Of a DNA stretch of 58,818 nt, positions 19,687-27,630 are shown piece by piece. A program made the position numbers and the translations under genes. Position 1 is the first letter of the stretch. Each line of letters starts with the position of its first letter. The notes beneath the pieces were generated by a model. That model did no database searches and was not told the origin of the DNA. It was given only the letters and a program-made list of their open reading frames with translations. This stretch comes from an uncultured Lachnospiraceae bacterium (GTDB taxonomy: Bacteria; Bacillota; Clostridia; Lachnospirales; Lachnospiraceae), in contig ONHZ01000016.1 of NCBI GenBank assembly GCA_900317755.1, positions 1 through 58,818 on the forward strand, given 5' to 3'.

Positions 19687-22193
19687 TGAGCGATTTACTA
19701 AAATTTTTAACATGCGGCTCTGTCGATGACGGAAAATCAACGCTGATCGGCCATCTTCTCTATGACTCAAAGCTCCTCTACGCAGATCAAGAGAAGGCGC
19801 TCGAGCTTGATTCAAAGGTCGGCTCTGCTGGTGGACAGATTGATTATTCGCTTCTTCTTGACGGTCTGATGGCAGAGCGTGAGCAAGGCATCACGATCGA
19901 TGTTGCATACCGGTATTTCACGACCGACAGGCGTTCGTTCATCGTTGCGGACTGCCCCGGTCATGAGGAATATACGAGAAATATGGCAGTCGGTGCATCG
20001 TTTGCTGACCTTGCCGTAATCTTAATAGATGCATCAAAGGGCGTGCTTGTTCAGACCCGCCGCCATGCGAGAATCTGCGCACTGATGGGCATCAAGTATT
20101 TCATCTTTGCAGTAAACAAGATGGATCTTGTGGAGTATTCCAAGGACCGCTTCGATGAAATTTCTTCCGACGTAGAGGATCTGGCAAAAGAACTTGATCT
20201 TAAATCAATCACAATTATTCCAGTCTCTGCAACAAAGGGCGATAATATTACAAAGCCTTCAGAAAATATGACATGGTTTACCGGCAAGACAGTTCTTGAT
20301 TATCTTGAGACTGTAGATATCACAGAGAAGTCGGCTGAAACTGGTTTCTACATGCCAGTTCAGAGGGTAAACCGTCCGGACAGAACCTTCCGTGGTTTCC
20401 AGGGTCAGGTAGAATCCGGTACGGTCAATAAAGGCGACGAGCTTACAGTTCTTCCTTCAAATGAGAAAGCTGTTGTAGACAGGATTCTTGTTGGTGACAA
20501 GGATACGGATTCTGCTTCAAAGGATCAGCCAGTCACCATCTGCCTCAATCGTGAAATAGATGTTTCACGAGGTGATGTCCTTACAAAGAACTCCGGCATC
20601 GGCACATCAAACGCCTTCCGTGCAACGCTTCTATGGATGGATGACGACATCCTGAAGGAAGGAAAGGAATATTTCATCAAGCTCGGCACGAAGAAAATCG
20701 GCGGCGTATTAAAGAAGATTCTTTACAAGACCGACATCAATACAGGCGAGAAGCTTGATGCGGATATCTTAAAGAAAAACGAGATTGCGCTCTGCGAGAT
20801 TATTCTTGATGAAAAAATCCCAGTTGATTTATTTAAAAATCATAAGACACTAGGAGAACTAATTCTTATAGACAGGGTTTCCCATATGACATCAGCCTGC
20901 GGCGTTGTTGAGGAGCTTCTTTCAGAGGACAGTGCGAAGGCCGAATACTCGCATAGGCATTTTAATACGACACTTCTCCATGGCGAGTTTTCGAAGGATT
21001 ATCCTTCACATGCAACGCTTCCGGCAATCAGCCAGGTCACTGCATTTTCGTTTGATTCTGCTGAGGAGCAGGCAAAGACCTTCGAGCATAAGTCACCGGA
21101 TTTTGCATACACAAGGGTTGCAAATCCAACGGTTTCTGCATTTGAGCAGCGCATGTGCTCACTTGAAGGCGGAAATACGGCGATTGCAGTTTCCTCTGGC
21201 ATGGCCGCAATTCATCTTGCGATATTGAATATTACCGAATCTGGAGATGAAATCATCGCATCAAGCGGACTCTATGGCGGGACGATTGATCTCTTTAGAG
21301 ATTTTGAGAAGTTTGGCATTAAGGTAAATTATGTGCCAGAGCTCACCGCAGTTGAAGTAGAAAAGCATTTAAATGAACATACAAAGCTCTTATTTACAGA
21401 GACAATCGGAAATCCAGCACTTCATGTGACAGACATCAAGGAAGCGGCAGAGGTCGCACACAAGGCCGGCATTCCGCTGATCGTTGATAATACGACGGCA
21501 ACACCCTATCTTGTAAATCCAATCTCACTCGGTGCAGACATTGTCATCCATTCATCTTCGAAGTACATTAATGGAAACGGCAATTCAGTTAGCGGTGTGA
21601 TTATTGATTCCTCAAATTTCGAGTGGGATTTTGAGAAATTTACGGCACTTTCTGAATATAAGAAGTTTGGAAAGCTCGCGTTTTCAGTAAGACTGAAGGC
21701 TGCGCTCCGACAGGACATTGGCTGCTGCCTCTCACCTTTCAACGCCTACCTGAACATCTTAGGGCTTGAGACTTTAGGCCTTCGAATGGAGAAGATTTCA
21801 AGAAATGCATTTGCTGTAGCATCAGAGCTTGCAAAGATACCGGGCGTTGAAGTGAATTATCCTCTGCTTTCAGATGATGATATAAGGCTTCTTGTAAATG
21901 AAGAGCTTCACGGACTTGGCGGCGGAATGTTCACCTTCAGAGTTGGTTCGAAGGAAAAAGCATACAAGGTATTAAATTCATTGAAGCTTGTCACGATTGC
22001 CTCAAACCTTGGCGATGTCAGGACACTTGCGCTTCATCCATCTTCGACCTTATTTGTCCATAGCTCTAAAGAAGAGAAGGAAAATGCAGGCGTTTACGAT
22101 GACCTCATCCGCGTCAGCGTCGGCATCGAGGATGCACCAGACCTCATCGCAGATTTCAAGCAGGCAATCAGCAAGGCATCTGAGAAAGAGTAA
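19686..22193 (+). CDS. Fusion protein: sulfate adenylyltransferase GTPase CysN + O-acetylhomoserine sulfhydrylase MetY
   Basis: One uninterrupted frame of 835 residues. Residues 1 to about 412 are CysN: P-loop GSVDDGKST (11-19), switch II DCPGHEEY, NKMD, then the EF-Tu-like beta-barrels ending near GVVEELLSEDSA. Residues about 420-835 form a full-length PLP enzyme of the Cys/Met metabolism family, closest in appearance to MetY: YTRVANPT, SSGMAA, and the PLP lysine K626 in HSSSKYINGNGNSVSG. The usual CysN fusion partner is APS kinase (CysC). Here it is the enzyme at the other end of the route, which adds sulfide or a thiocarboxylate to O-acetylhomoserine. It is coupled to cysD upstream. Both halves keep their key motifs, so both should be active. 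Confidence 0.92.
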   Translation: MSDLLKFLTCGSVDDGKSTLIGHLLYDSKLLYADQEKALELDSKVGSAGGQIDYSLLLDGLMAEREQGITIDVAYRYFTTDRRSFIVADCPGHEEYTRNMAVGASFADLAVILIDASKGVLVQTRRHARICALMGIKYFIFAVNKMDLVEYSKDRFDEISSDVEDLAKELDLKSITIIPVSATKGDNITKPSENMTWFTGKTVLDYLETVDITEKSAETGFYMPVQRVNRPDRTFRGFQGQVESGTVNKGDELTVLPSNEKAVVDRILVGDKDTDSASKDQPVTICLNREIDVSRGDVLTKNSGIGTSNAFRATLLWMDDDILKEGKEYFIKLGTKKIGGVLKKILYKTDINTGEKLDADILKKNEIALCEIILDEKIPVDLFKNHKTLGELILIDRVSHMTSACGVVEELLSEDSAKAEYSHRHFNTTLLHGEFSKDYPSHATLPAISQVTAFSFDSAEEQAKTFEHKSPDFAYTRVANPTVSAFEQRMCSLEGGNTAIAVSSGMAAIHLAILNITESGDEIIASSGLYGGTIDLFRDFEKFGIKVNYVPELTAVEVEKHLNEHTKLLFTETIGNPALHVTDIKEAAEVAHKAGIPLIVDNTTATPYLVNPISLGADIVIHSSSKYINGNGNSVSGVIIDSSNFEWDFEKFTALSEYKKFGKLAFSVRLKAALRQDIGCCLSPFNAYLNILGLETLGLRMEKISRNAFAVASELAKIPGVEVNYPLLSDDDIRLLVNEELHGLGGGMFTFRVGSKEKAYKVLNSLKLVTIASNLGDVRTLALHPSSTLFVHSSKEEKENAGVYDDLIRVSVGIEDAPDLIADFKQAISKASEKE

Positions 22194-22210
22194 ATTTTTT
22201 GCAAGGGTCA

Positions 22211-22246
22211 GCTACCACAAGTTGTAATAAAGCATAATGTGGTAGC
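22211..22246. repeat. GGCTACCACA-type hairpin, first copy
   Basis: GCTACCACA (22211-22219) pairs with TGTGGTAGC (22238-22246). It shares its stem sequence with the next hairpin and with the one at 9646. It lies 18 bases after the cysN-metY stop. Confidence 0.6.
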
Positions 22247-22271
22247 CGGTTGAGAAAAGCAAAATTACCAA

Positions 22272-22313
22272 TTGGCTACCACAGAAGCCAGAAAAGCCAT
22301 TTGTGGTAGCCAA
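22272..22313. repeat. GGCTACCACA-type hairpin, second copy
   Basis: TTGGCTACCACA (22272-22283) pairs perfectly with TGTGGTAGCCAA (22302-22313). Tandem with the copy 60 bases upstream. Both precede the small carrier gene and may protect or process its mRNA, which would raise the carrier level over the enzymes. No T tract, so not an ordinary terminator. Confidence 0.6.
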
Positions 22314-22347
22314 GTGAGAAAAACAACATTCTAAAAAGGAGTACAAA

Positions 22348-22563
22348 ATGAAAATCACAGTATCAGGCGAGAAGAAGGAAGTAAAGGACGGCATCACAGT
22401 TTCAGAACTGATTGTTGAGGAGAATGTGGAGACTCCGGAGTATGTCACAGTTTCAGTGAATGAAGAATTCGTAAAAAAGGAAGATTTCGAAACAAAGAAG
22501 CTCAGTGAAGGCGACGAGGTTGAATTCCTTTACTTCATGGGTGGCGGAGCTTATTTTGCATAA
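22348..22563 (+). CDS. hcyS: Ubiquitin-like sulfur carrier protein, HcyS/ThiS type, with C-terminal AYFA tail
   Basis: 71 residues with the beta-grasp pattern of ThiS/MoaD carriers (MKITVSGEKKEV, TVSVNEEFV, LSEGDEVEFLYFMGGG). The diglycine that would carry a thiocarboxylate is at 65-67, but four more residues, Ala-Tyr-Phe-Ala, follow, so the protein must be trimmed before activation. That is the feature of HcyS in the Wolinella succinogenes methionine pathway, where a C-terminal alanine is removed by the metalloprotease HcyD. Context (MetY upstream, an adenylating enzyme and sulfite reductase downstream) fits HcyS better than thiamine synthesis. The start follows AAAAGGAG. No thi or moa genes are near. 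Confidence 0.8.
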   Translation: MKITVSGEKKEVKDGITVSELIVEENVETPEYVTVSVNEEFVKKEDFETKKLSEGDEVEFLYFMGGGAYFA

Positions 22564-22731
22564 CGATATTTATTGCTTGTTTACCATTCAATGTTATTTA
22601 TTGTAATGAAAGAAAAGCAACAAGCACTGATCAATTATTCGCTTTTTGCTAATAGCAGAAATTGTTCTGCATCTTGCAATTTGCAGATATGTATGACATT
22701 ATTAAAAACTTGTGAATAGAAGGAGACTATC

Positions 22732-23556
22732 TTGGATATTAAATTTACAAATGATCAGCTTGAAAGATATTCAAGGCATATCATACTTAAGGAAGTCGGC
22801 GTAAAGGGACAGAAGAAGCTTCTTGGCGGCTCAGTTCTCATCATCGGAGCAGGCGGACTTGGTGCACCTGCAGCACTTTATCTTGCAGCAGCAGGCGTCG
22901 GCCATATCGGAATCGTTGATGCCGATGTCGTTGATCTCTCCAATCTTCAGCGCCAGGTCATTCATACGACAAACGACATTGGAAAGCCAAAGGTAGAGTC
23001 TGCAAAGGAAACGATGGAAGCCATCAATCCTGATGTCGAGGTCACGACCTACCAGAAGTTCCTTGCATCAGACAACATCATGGACATCATCAAGGACTAT
23101 GACATTATCCTTGACGGTACCGACAATTTCCCTGCAAAGTTTCTTATTAATGATGCGTGTGTCATGGCAAACAAGCCATTCGTACACGCCGGCATCATCC
23201 GCTTCAAGGGCCAGCTCATGACCGTAATTCCACATGAGAGTCCATGCTACAGATGTGTGTTCAAGACCATGCCGCCAAAGGACGCAGTTCCTACATGTAA
23301 GCAGGCCGGCGTCATTGGCGCAATGGCAGGTGTCATCGGCTGTCTTCAGGCACTTGAAGCAGTAAAATATTTAACAGGCGCAGGCGAGCTTCTCACAGGA
23401 AAGCTGCTCACGTTTGACGCATTAAAGATGGAATTTCACACAATCAAGCTTCCGCCTCGTGGTGAAGGCTGCGCTGTCTGCTCAGATCATCCTACGATTA
23501 CAGAACTCATCGATTATGAGCAGGCACAGTGCGAGTGGAAGCCAGGGCAGAACTGA
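22732..23556 (+). CDS. hcyF: ThiF/MoeB-type adenylyltransferase activating the sulfur carrier (HcyF-like)
   Basis: 274 residues of the E1-like superfamily. The nucleotide-binding loop is LIIGAGGLGAPAALYL near 36-51, followed by DADVVDLSNLQRQ and DGTDNFPAKFLIND. The structural zinc is held by C172/C175 (CYRC) and C247/C250 (CAVC). It would adenylate the carrier's C-terminal glycine so sulfide can form a thiocarboxylate. No rhodanese domain follows, unlike many MoeB proteins, consistent with free sulfide from the sulfite reductase as sulfur donor. The start is a TTG six bases after AGGAG. No in-frame ATG is close. Confidence 0.85.
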   Translation: MDIKFTNDQLERYSRHIILKEVGVKGQKKLLGGSVLIIGAGGLGAPAALYLAAAGVGHIGIVDADVVDLSNLQRQVIHTTNDIGKPKVESAKETMEAINPDVEVTTYQKFLASDNIMDIIKDYDIILDGTDNFPAKFLINDACVMANKPFVHAGIIRFKGQLMTVIPHESPCYRCVFKTMPPKDAVPTCKQAGVIGAMAGVIGCLQALEAVKYLTGAGELLTGKLLTFDALKMEFHTIKLPPRGEGCAVCSDHPTITELIDYEQAQCEWKPGQN

Positions 23557-23587
23557 TAAAAATTAAGGGTACATTCGGAGGTAAAAT

Positions 23588-24448
23588 ATGGAAGTTGATT
23601 ACGCCGTACTGAAAAAAGGCGGGTGGATGAGGCAGAAGCAGAAGAATAATTTTGCACTGAGAATCCACGTCGTTGGCGGCCATCTCACAGGCGAGCAGAT
23701 GGCTACAATCGCAGAGGTCTGCGAGAAATATGGACATGACTATGTGCATCTTACTGCGCGCCAGTCACTTGAGATTCCTTTTATGAAACTTGAGGACATA
23801 GATGCGATTAAGGCAGACCTTGCAAAAGGCGGTGTCGAGCCATCAGTTTGCGGACCGAGAGTCCGTACTACGACAGCATGCCAGGGAAATCGGACCTGTC
23901 CTTCGGCCTGCATCGATACCTATGGTCTTGCACTTGAAATTGACAAGCGGTATTTCGCAAGAGAGCTTCCAGGCAAGTTCAAGTTCGGCGTCACTGGCTG
24001 CCAGAACAACTGCCTGAAAACTGAAGAAAATGATGTCGGCATCAAGGGCGCTGAAAGAGTTGAGTGGCAGGAAGACAAGTGCATAAACTGCGGCGTCTGC
24101 GTAAAGGCATGCCGCGAGGAAGCCATCACTCTGAAGGACGGCAAGATTTCCATCAATATGGATAAGTGCACCTACTGCGGCCGCTGCGAGAAGGCCTGCC
24201 CGGTTGATGCTTATGTCGCACATGAAGGCTACATCGTTTCCTTCGGCGGACTTTTCGGAAACCATATCCACAGAGGCGAGGTCATCATCCCGTTCATCGA
24301 GGATCATGACAAATTAATCAAGGTCTGCGATGCAGCAATCCAGTTCTTTGATGACCACGCAAAACCAAACGACAGGCTTCAGTTCTGCATTGAAAGGGAA
24401 GGCGAAGACAAATTTAAGCAGGAAATTCTGGATGCATACAATTCATAA
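23588..24448 (+). CDS. Siroheme sulfite reductase with fused 2x[4Fe-4S] ferredoxin domain
   Basis: 286 residues. The siroheme-[4Fe-4S] ligand set is C98-X5-C104 and C138-X3-C142 (TACQGNRTC and GCQNNC). Between it and the C-terminus lie two ferredoxin motifs, CINCGVCVKAC and CTYCGRCEKACP. This is the compact, one-repeat sulfite/nitrite reductase type of anaerobes (similar to AsrC or small Fsr-like proteins), half the size of CysI. Its place between the carrier-activating enzyme and a TusA-like protein, and the APS reductase upstream, point to sulfite as substrate and sulfide as product. A nitrite reductase is less likely. GGAGG precedes the ATG. Confidence 0.86.
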   Translation: MEVDYAVLKKGGWMRQKQKNNFALRIHVVGGHLTGEQMATIAEVCEKYGHDYVHLTARQSLEIPFMKLEDIDAIKADLAKGGVEPSVCGPRVRTTTACQGNRTCPSACIDTYGLALEIDKRYFARELPGKFKFGVTGCQNNCLKTEENDVGIKGAERVEWQEDKCINCGVCVKACREEAITLKDGKISINMDKCTYCGRCEKACPVDAYVAHEGYIVSFGGLFGNHIHRGEVIIPFIEDHDKLIKVCDAAIQFFDDHAKPNDRLQFCIEREGEDKFKQEILDAYNS

Positions 24449-24459
24449 GGAGAATAAAA

Positions 24460-24705
24460 ATGGCAGATATAAAAGCAGATGAGACAGTTGATATTACAGA
24501 TGTGGTTTGCCCTGTTACATTTGTAAAGGCAAAGGTTGCACTGGACGAGCTCGACGAGGGACAGATTCTTTCGATCAAGCTAAACGACGGCGAGCCAGTT
24601 CAGAATGTTCCAAGGAGCATGAAGGAAGAAGGACATAAGGTTTTAAAGCTTGACGACAACGGCGATGGCACCTACCAGCTCTATGTTGAGAAGGTCGGCG
24701 AGTGA
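24460..24705 (+). CDS. TusA-like sulfurtransferase
   Basis: 81 residues with the TusA/SirA signature: DVVCPVTFVKAKVAL, where Cys17 would carry the persulfide, and the following Pro-helix. It lies 11 bases after the sulfite reductase gene, with AAGGAG before the ATG, and ends the operon. In sulfur-oxidising and reducing organisms TusA proteins shuttle persulfide sulfur between enzymes. Here it may handle sulfur between the sulfite reductase and the carrier, but this is inferred from position only. Confidence 0.85.
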   Translation: MADIKADETVDITDVVCPVTFVKAKVALDELDEGQILSIKLNDGEPVQNVPRSMKEEGHKVLKLDDNGDGTYQLYVEKVGE

Positions 24706-24731
24706 TTAATCAAAATCAATAATAGAATTTC

Positions 24732-24779
24732 AAAATTCCTCTGGCAGATGACGTAATGGGCATTGCCAGAGGAATTTTT
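24732..24779 (+). terminator. Terminator of the sulfur operon
   Basis: AAAATTCCTCTGGCA (24732-24746) is perfectly complementary to 24764-24778, with A4 and T5 flanks, so it could also work on the other strand. It marks the end of an 8.2-kb operon that starts at aprA. Confidence 0.9.
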
Positions 24780-24852
24780 GATAAAAATATTTGATTTATC
24801 TCTATTATTATGACAAAATACTGATATTATGATATCAATTTTACTGCTTATG

Positions 24853-24893
24853 ACGGAGGCCTTTTGAGATAGTAAAAAGACTTCCGTTTTTTT
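24853..24893 (+). terminator. Second terminator-like hairpin
   Basis: ACGGAGG (24853-24859) pairs with CTTCCGT (24881-24887) with one G-T pair, followed by T7. It lies between the sulfur operon and the membrane protease gene. Confidence 0.6.
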
Positions 24894-24936
24894 GAGGGAA
24901 TTTGAGCTTCTTTTTAACGCTGTATATCAGGGTGTC

Positions 24937-25500
24937 ATGATCATTGCTCTTTTTATGAAAGAATACATGAGAAGGGCATGGCAGAATATTTCTGCTCAAT
25001 CAAAGGGAGCAGTTTTTGGTGCCGTAATGCTTGGCATCCTGTTTATCTATGCTGTAAGCGTAATAGCAAATATTTTTTCATTTTCAATAAATGGATTGGG
25101 AAAAATTGCTGTCAATCAAAAAATGCTGCAGGAATTCCTTGGACATTATCCTTTTGCCATTATTTTATTAGCAGTAGCTGGCGCCTTTACAGAAGAGGTG
25201 ATTTACAGGGGAATTCTTTTTGAATTTTTCTATAAGGCTGGGCAGACGGCATCTGTGTTATTAACAGCTTTCCTGTTTGGATTCATTCATATTCTTTCAA
25301 CGATAAAATTGGGAGACTTTAATGGAATCCTGGATCTGATTCTGAAGCTGCTTCCGTATTTCATGATGGGGCTTGCCCTGGCACTTGAATATGTGAAATA
25401 CAAGAATATCTGGATTAATATTTTTACACATGTGCTATGGAATATTATTGCATGCCTGATGAGCATAGTAGTAATGAAATTTTTGCCATTTATGAAATAA
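24937..25500 (+). CDS. CPBP family intramembrane metalloprotease
   Basis: A membrane protein of about 187 residues with four or five hydrophobic segments. The CPBP (CAAX protease and bacteriocin-processing) motifs are EEVIYRGILFE and, one helix later, FGFIHI; a third conserved helix has NIFTHVLWN. The Glu-Glu and the two histidines bind the catalytic zinc. Members process prenylated proteins, bacteriocins or signalling proteins, and the target cannot be read here. Start uncertain: the frame is open to a TTG at 24892, but that lies in a terminator T tract, so I prefer the ATG at 24937 (AGGG upstream). ATGs at 24955 and 24967 are alternatives. Two terminators separate it from the sulfur operon. 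Confidence 0.78.
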   Translation: MIIALFMKEYMRRAWQNISAQSKGAVFGAVMLGILFIYAVSVIANIFSFSINGLGKIAVNQKMLQEFLGHYPFAIILLAVAGAFTEEVIYRGILFEFFYKAGQTASVLLTAFLFGFIHILSTIKLGDFNGILDLILKLLPYFMMGLALALEYVKYKNIWINIFTHVLWNIIACLMSIVVMKFLPFMK

Positions 25501-25611
25501 GTAATGCGTCGGTTTTTAGCTGATATGGAAAATCAATATGAAATGAACATACATACAAAGGAAAAACTGTTTGAATATTTTGCGGTTCAATTAATTCTGT
25601 ATTTTATGTAA

Positions 25612-25639
25612 TTGTGTATTTGGTGTAGTGTGTTATAAT
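25612..25639 (+). promoter_or_regulatory. Promoter ahead of the repeat protein and cysteine desulfurase
   Basis: TTGTGT (25612-25617), 16 bases, and a perfect TATAAT (25634-25639). The next coding start is 30 bases downstream. Confidence 0.6.
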
Positions 25640-25669
25640 ATTTAAGTTATCCGTGCAGTATTCATTATT

Positions 25670-26200
25670 ATGCTTTATGATGGCGGAACTATTGCTGTCT
25701 TACCTGAAAAAAAATGGGAGCTATCACAGGAAGTGCTTCCAAATCTCATAAATATGCAGAATCCGAATATGCAGGCATTTTTCTATCAGATGTCTCAGGA
25801 AATGAGCAACAGGATAATGCAAAAAGACATTCAGAAAATTGATTACTATTCAAGAATGATCCAGCGTTACGGCAAGTCTGGATACTGGAATCAGAATGCC
25901 AATCAAAATGGAAACGTAAGCGGCAGTCCAACTGCTTTTCAGAACGCGTTTCAGGCAAACTGGCAGAACGGATACCAGAATAATATGCAAAACGGGTACC
26001 AGAATAATATACAGAATGGTTATCAGAATAATATGCAGAACAGATACCAGCCCAACGGTCAGAATGCATATCAAAATAATATGCAGAACAGTTATCAGCC
26101 CAATGGTCAGAATAGCTACCAGAATAATGGTCAGAATGGAGTCCGGATTAACGGGCAGAATGGATTTCAGAATAATGGACAGAATGGAATGTGGAAATGA
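25670..26200 (+). CDS. Protein of unknown function with Asn/Gln-rich octapeptide repeats
   Basis: I do not recognise this 176-residue protein. Residues 1-75 are an ordinary-looking helical domain (PEKKWELSQEVLPNL, QMSQEMSNRIMQKDIQKIDYY). From about 100 to the end there are nine consecutive 8-residue units of the type QNGYQNNM (variants QNRYQPNG, QNSYQNNG). The DNA repeat is imperfect, so selection on the peptide rather than recent slippage is likely. No signal peptide or membrane segment. Its stop overlaps the start of the cysteine desulfurase gene (ATGA), so the two are translationally coupled. No clear ribosome binding site precedes its ATG. It could be a scaffold or aggregation-prone protein; that is a guess. 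Confidence 0.6.
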   Translation: MLYDGGTIAVLPEKKWELSQEVLPNLINMQNPNMQAFFYQMSQEMSNRIMQKDIQKIDYYSRMIQRYGKSGYWNQNANQNGNVSGSPTAFQNAFQANWQNGYQNNMQNGYQNNIQNGYQNNMQNRYQPNGQNAYQNNMQNSYQPNGQNSYQNNGQNGVRINGQNGFQNNGQNGMWK

Positions 26201-27432
26201 CAGAAATATATTTAGATAATTCAGCGACGACGCGGTGCTCGGATGAAGCTGCAAAGGTAATGGCGAAGGTCTTGACCGAGGATTACGGGAACCCTTCTTC
26301 GCTTCACAATAAGGGAATGGAAGCGGAGAATTACCTTAAAAATACGAGAAAGGTAATCGCAGACTCGCTGAAGGTTGATAAGAATGAAATCTATTTTACG
26401 TCTGGTGGAAGCGAGTCAAATAATGCGGTGATTCTGGGTTACGCGGCAGAAAATCCGAAAAAGGGAAAGCATGTCATCACGACGTCAATCGAGCATGCGT
26501 CCGTTGAGATGCCATTCCAGTATCTTGAGCAGAATGGCTATGAAGTGACTCGTCTTAAGGTTGACCAATACGGAAATATCTCACTTGATGAGCTTCGGGA
26601 TGCAATCCGTGAGGACACGGCGCTTGTTTCTCTTATGCATGTGAATAATGAAATCGGCACGGTCGAGCCTATCGAGGAAGCTGCTGAGATCATCCATGAG
26701 AAAAATCCGAATACTGTCTTTCATGTTGATGCGATTCAATCTTATGGGAAAATCCCTGTATTTCCGAAGAGGACAGGAATAGATCTGCTTTCCGTCAGCG
26801 GTCATAAGATTCATGGACCAAAGGGCAGTGGATTTCTCTATATAAAGGATAAGGTCAGGGTTCGCCCTCTTGTTTTCGGCGGCGGCCAGGAAAGACTGAT
26901 GCGTTCCGGCACGGAAAATGTTCCTGCAATTGCTGGTCTTGGCACAGCGGTCTCAGAAATCTTTGAAGATCTTCCGGGACACTTGGATGAATTCGTGCGC
27001 CTACGGAAAATATTTTCAGATGGCATAAAGGACATTGATGGACTCTCCATCAACGGTTCGCTTGTACCATATGATGGCGCTATGGCAAAGTCCTACGATG
27101 GCAAAAAAGAATTTCGTACAAATGCTGCATCGGATAATGAAACAGGCATTGTCGCTCCATACATCATCAGCCTGTCCGTTCAGAATGTCCGTGCAGAAGT
27201 GCTCTTACATGCACTCGAAGAAAAGGGAATCTTCGTGTCGGCTGGCTCCGCCTGCTCATCAAACCGCACCAACGTATCCCGCACACTCACCGCAATTCAC
27301 TTACCCAAGAATCTGCTCGAGTCCACAGTACGTTTCTCGATGAGTTACCACACGACTGCCACCGAAATCACGGAAGCAGTCAAAGCACTGCACGAGATTG
27401 TACCAATGTTACAAAGATATACGAGACACTAG
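26197..27432 (+). CDS. Cysteine desulfurase (NifS/IscS family)
   Basis: 411 residues. It opens with EIYLDNSATTR, has TSGGSESNNAVI and HVDAIQS, the PLP lysine K204 in SGHKIHGPKG and the catalytic C353 in SAGSACSSN. It takes sulfur from cysteine as an enzyme persulfide. The next enzyme gene is thiI, the pairing seen for NifZ in Bacillus, so sulfur delivery to ThiI for tRNA 4-thiouridine is the likely job. An insertion near residues 288-318 (DGKKEFRTNAASDNETG) is unusual. I chose the ATG at 26197 in the ATGA overlap. A GTG six bases upstream is in frame. Confidence 0.93.
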   Translation: MTEIYLDNSATTRCSDEAAKVMAKVLTEDYGNPSSLHNKGMEAENYLKNTRKVIADSLKVDKNEIYFTSGGSESNNAVILGYAAENPKKGKHVITTSIEHASVEMPFQYLEQNGYEVTRLKVDQYGNISLDELRDAIREDTALVSLMHVNNEIGTVEPIEEAAEIIHEKNPNTVFHVDAIQSYGKIPVFPKRTGIDLLSVSGHKIHGPKGSGFLYIKDKVRVRPLVFGGGQERLMRSGTENVPAIAGLGTAVSEIFEDLPGHLDEFVRLRKIFSDGIKDIDGLSINGSLVPYDGAMAKSYDGKKEFRTNAASDNETGIVAPYIISLSVQNVRAEVLLHALEEKGIFVSAGSACSSNRTNVSRTLTAIHLPKNLLESTVRFSMSYHTTATEITEAVKALHEIVPMLQRYTRH

Positions 27433-27456
27433 TTTATTAATTGATAAACTCGGGGC

Positions 27457-27598
27457 GTACAAAAATATGAGACACAGAAAAACCCGCTCCCGCTTCGTGA
27501 CCGACGCAGCGGTACTAAATTCGTGCTACGCTAACGCTTGCACTCATTAAGTGCCGGCGTACCGGTCAAGAGTTTTTCTGCGTCTCATATTTTCGTAC
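27457..27598 (-). repeat. Nested palindromic intergenic element, copy A
   Basis: Outer arms GTACAAAAATATGAGAC (from 27457) and GTCTCATATTTTCGTAC (to 27598) pair almost perfectly. Read on the minus strand, the inside follows the family pattern: a GAC-CGG-TAC-like left core, CTTAATGAGTGC at the tip, then TTTAGTACCGCTGCGTCGG and GCGGGTTTTT. The sequence CTGCGTCGGTCACGAAGCG is shared with the element at 47500. It lies between the desulfurase gene and thiI, together with copy B. Confidence 0.8.
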
Positions 27599-27630
27599 AC
27601 CCTCTCGAGTTTTCTGAAAGTTGCAGTATA

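Noticed and set aside
24937-25500. CPBP protease as the carrier-processing enzyme
   Set aside because: Two terminators separate it from the sulfur operon and it is an intramembrane enzyme; kept only as a weak possibility.
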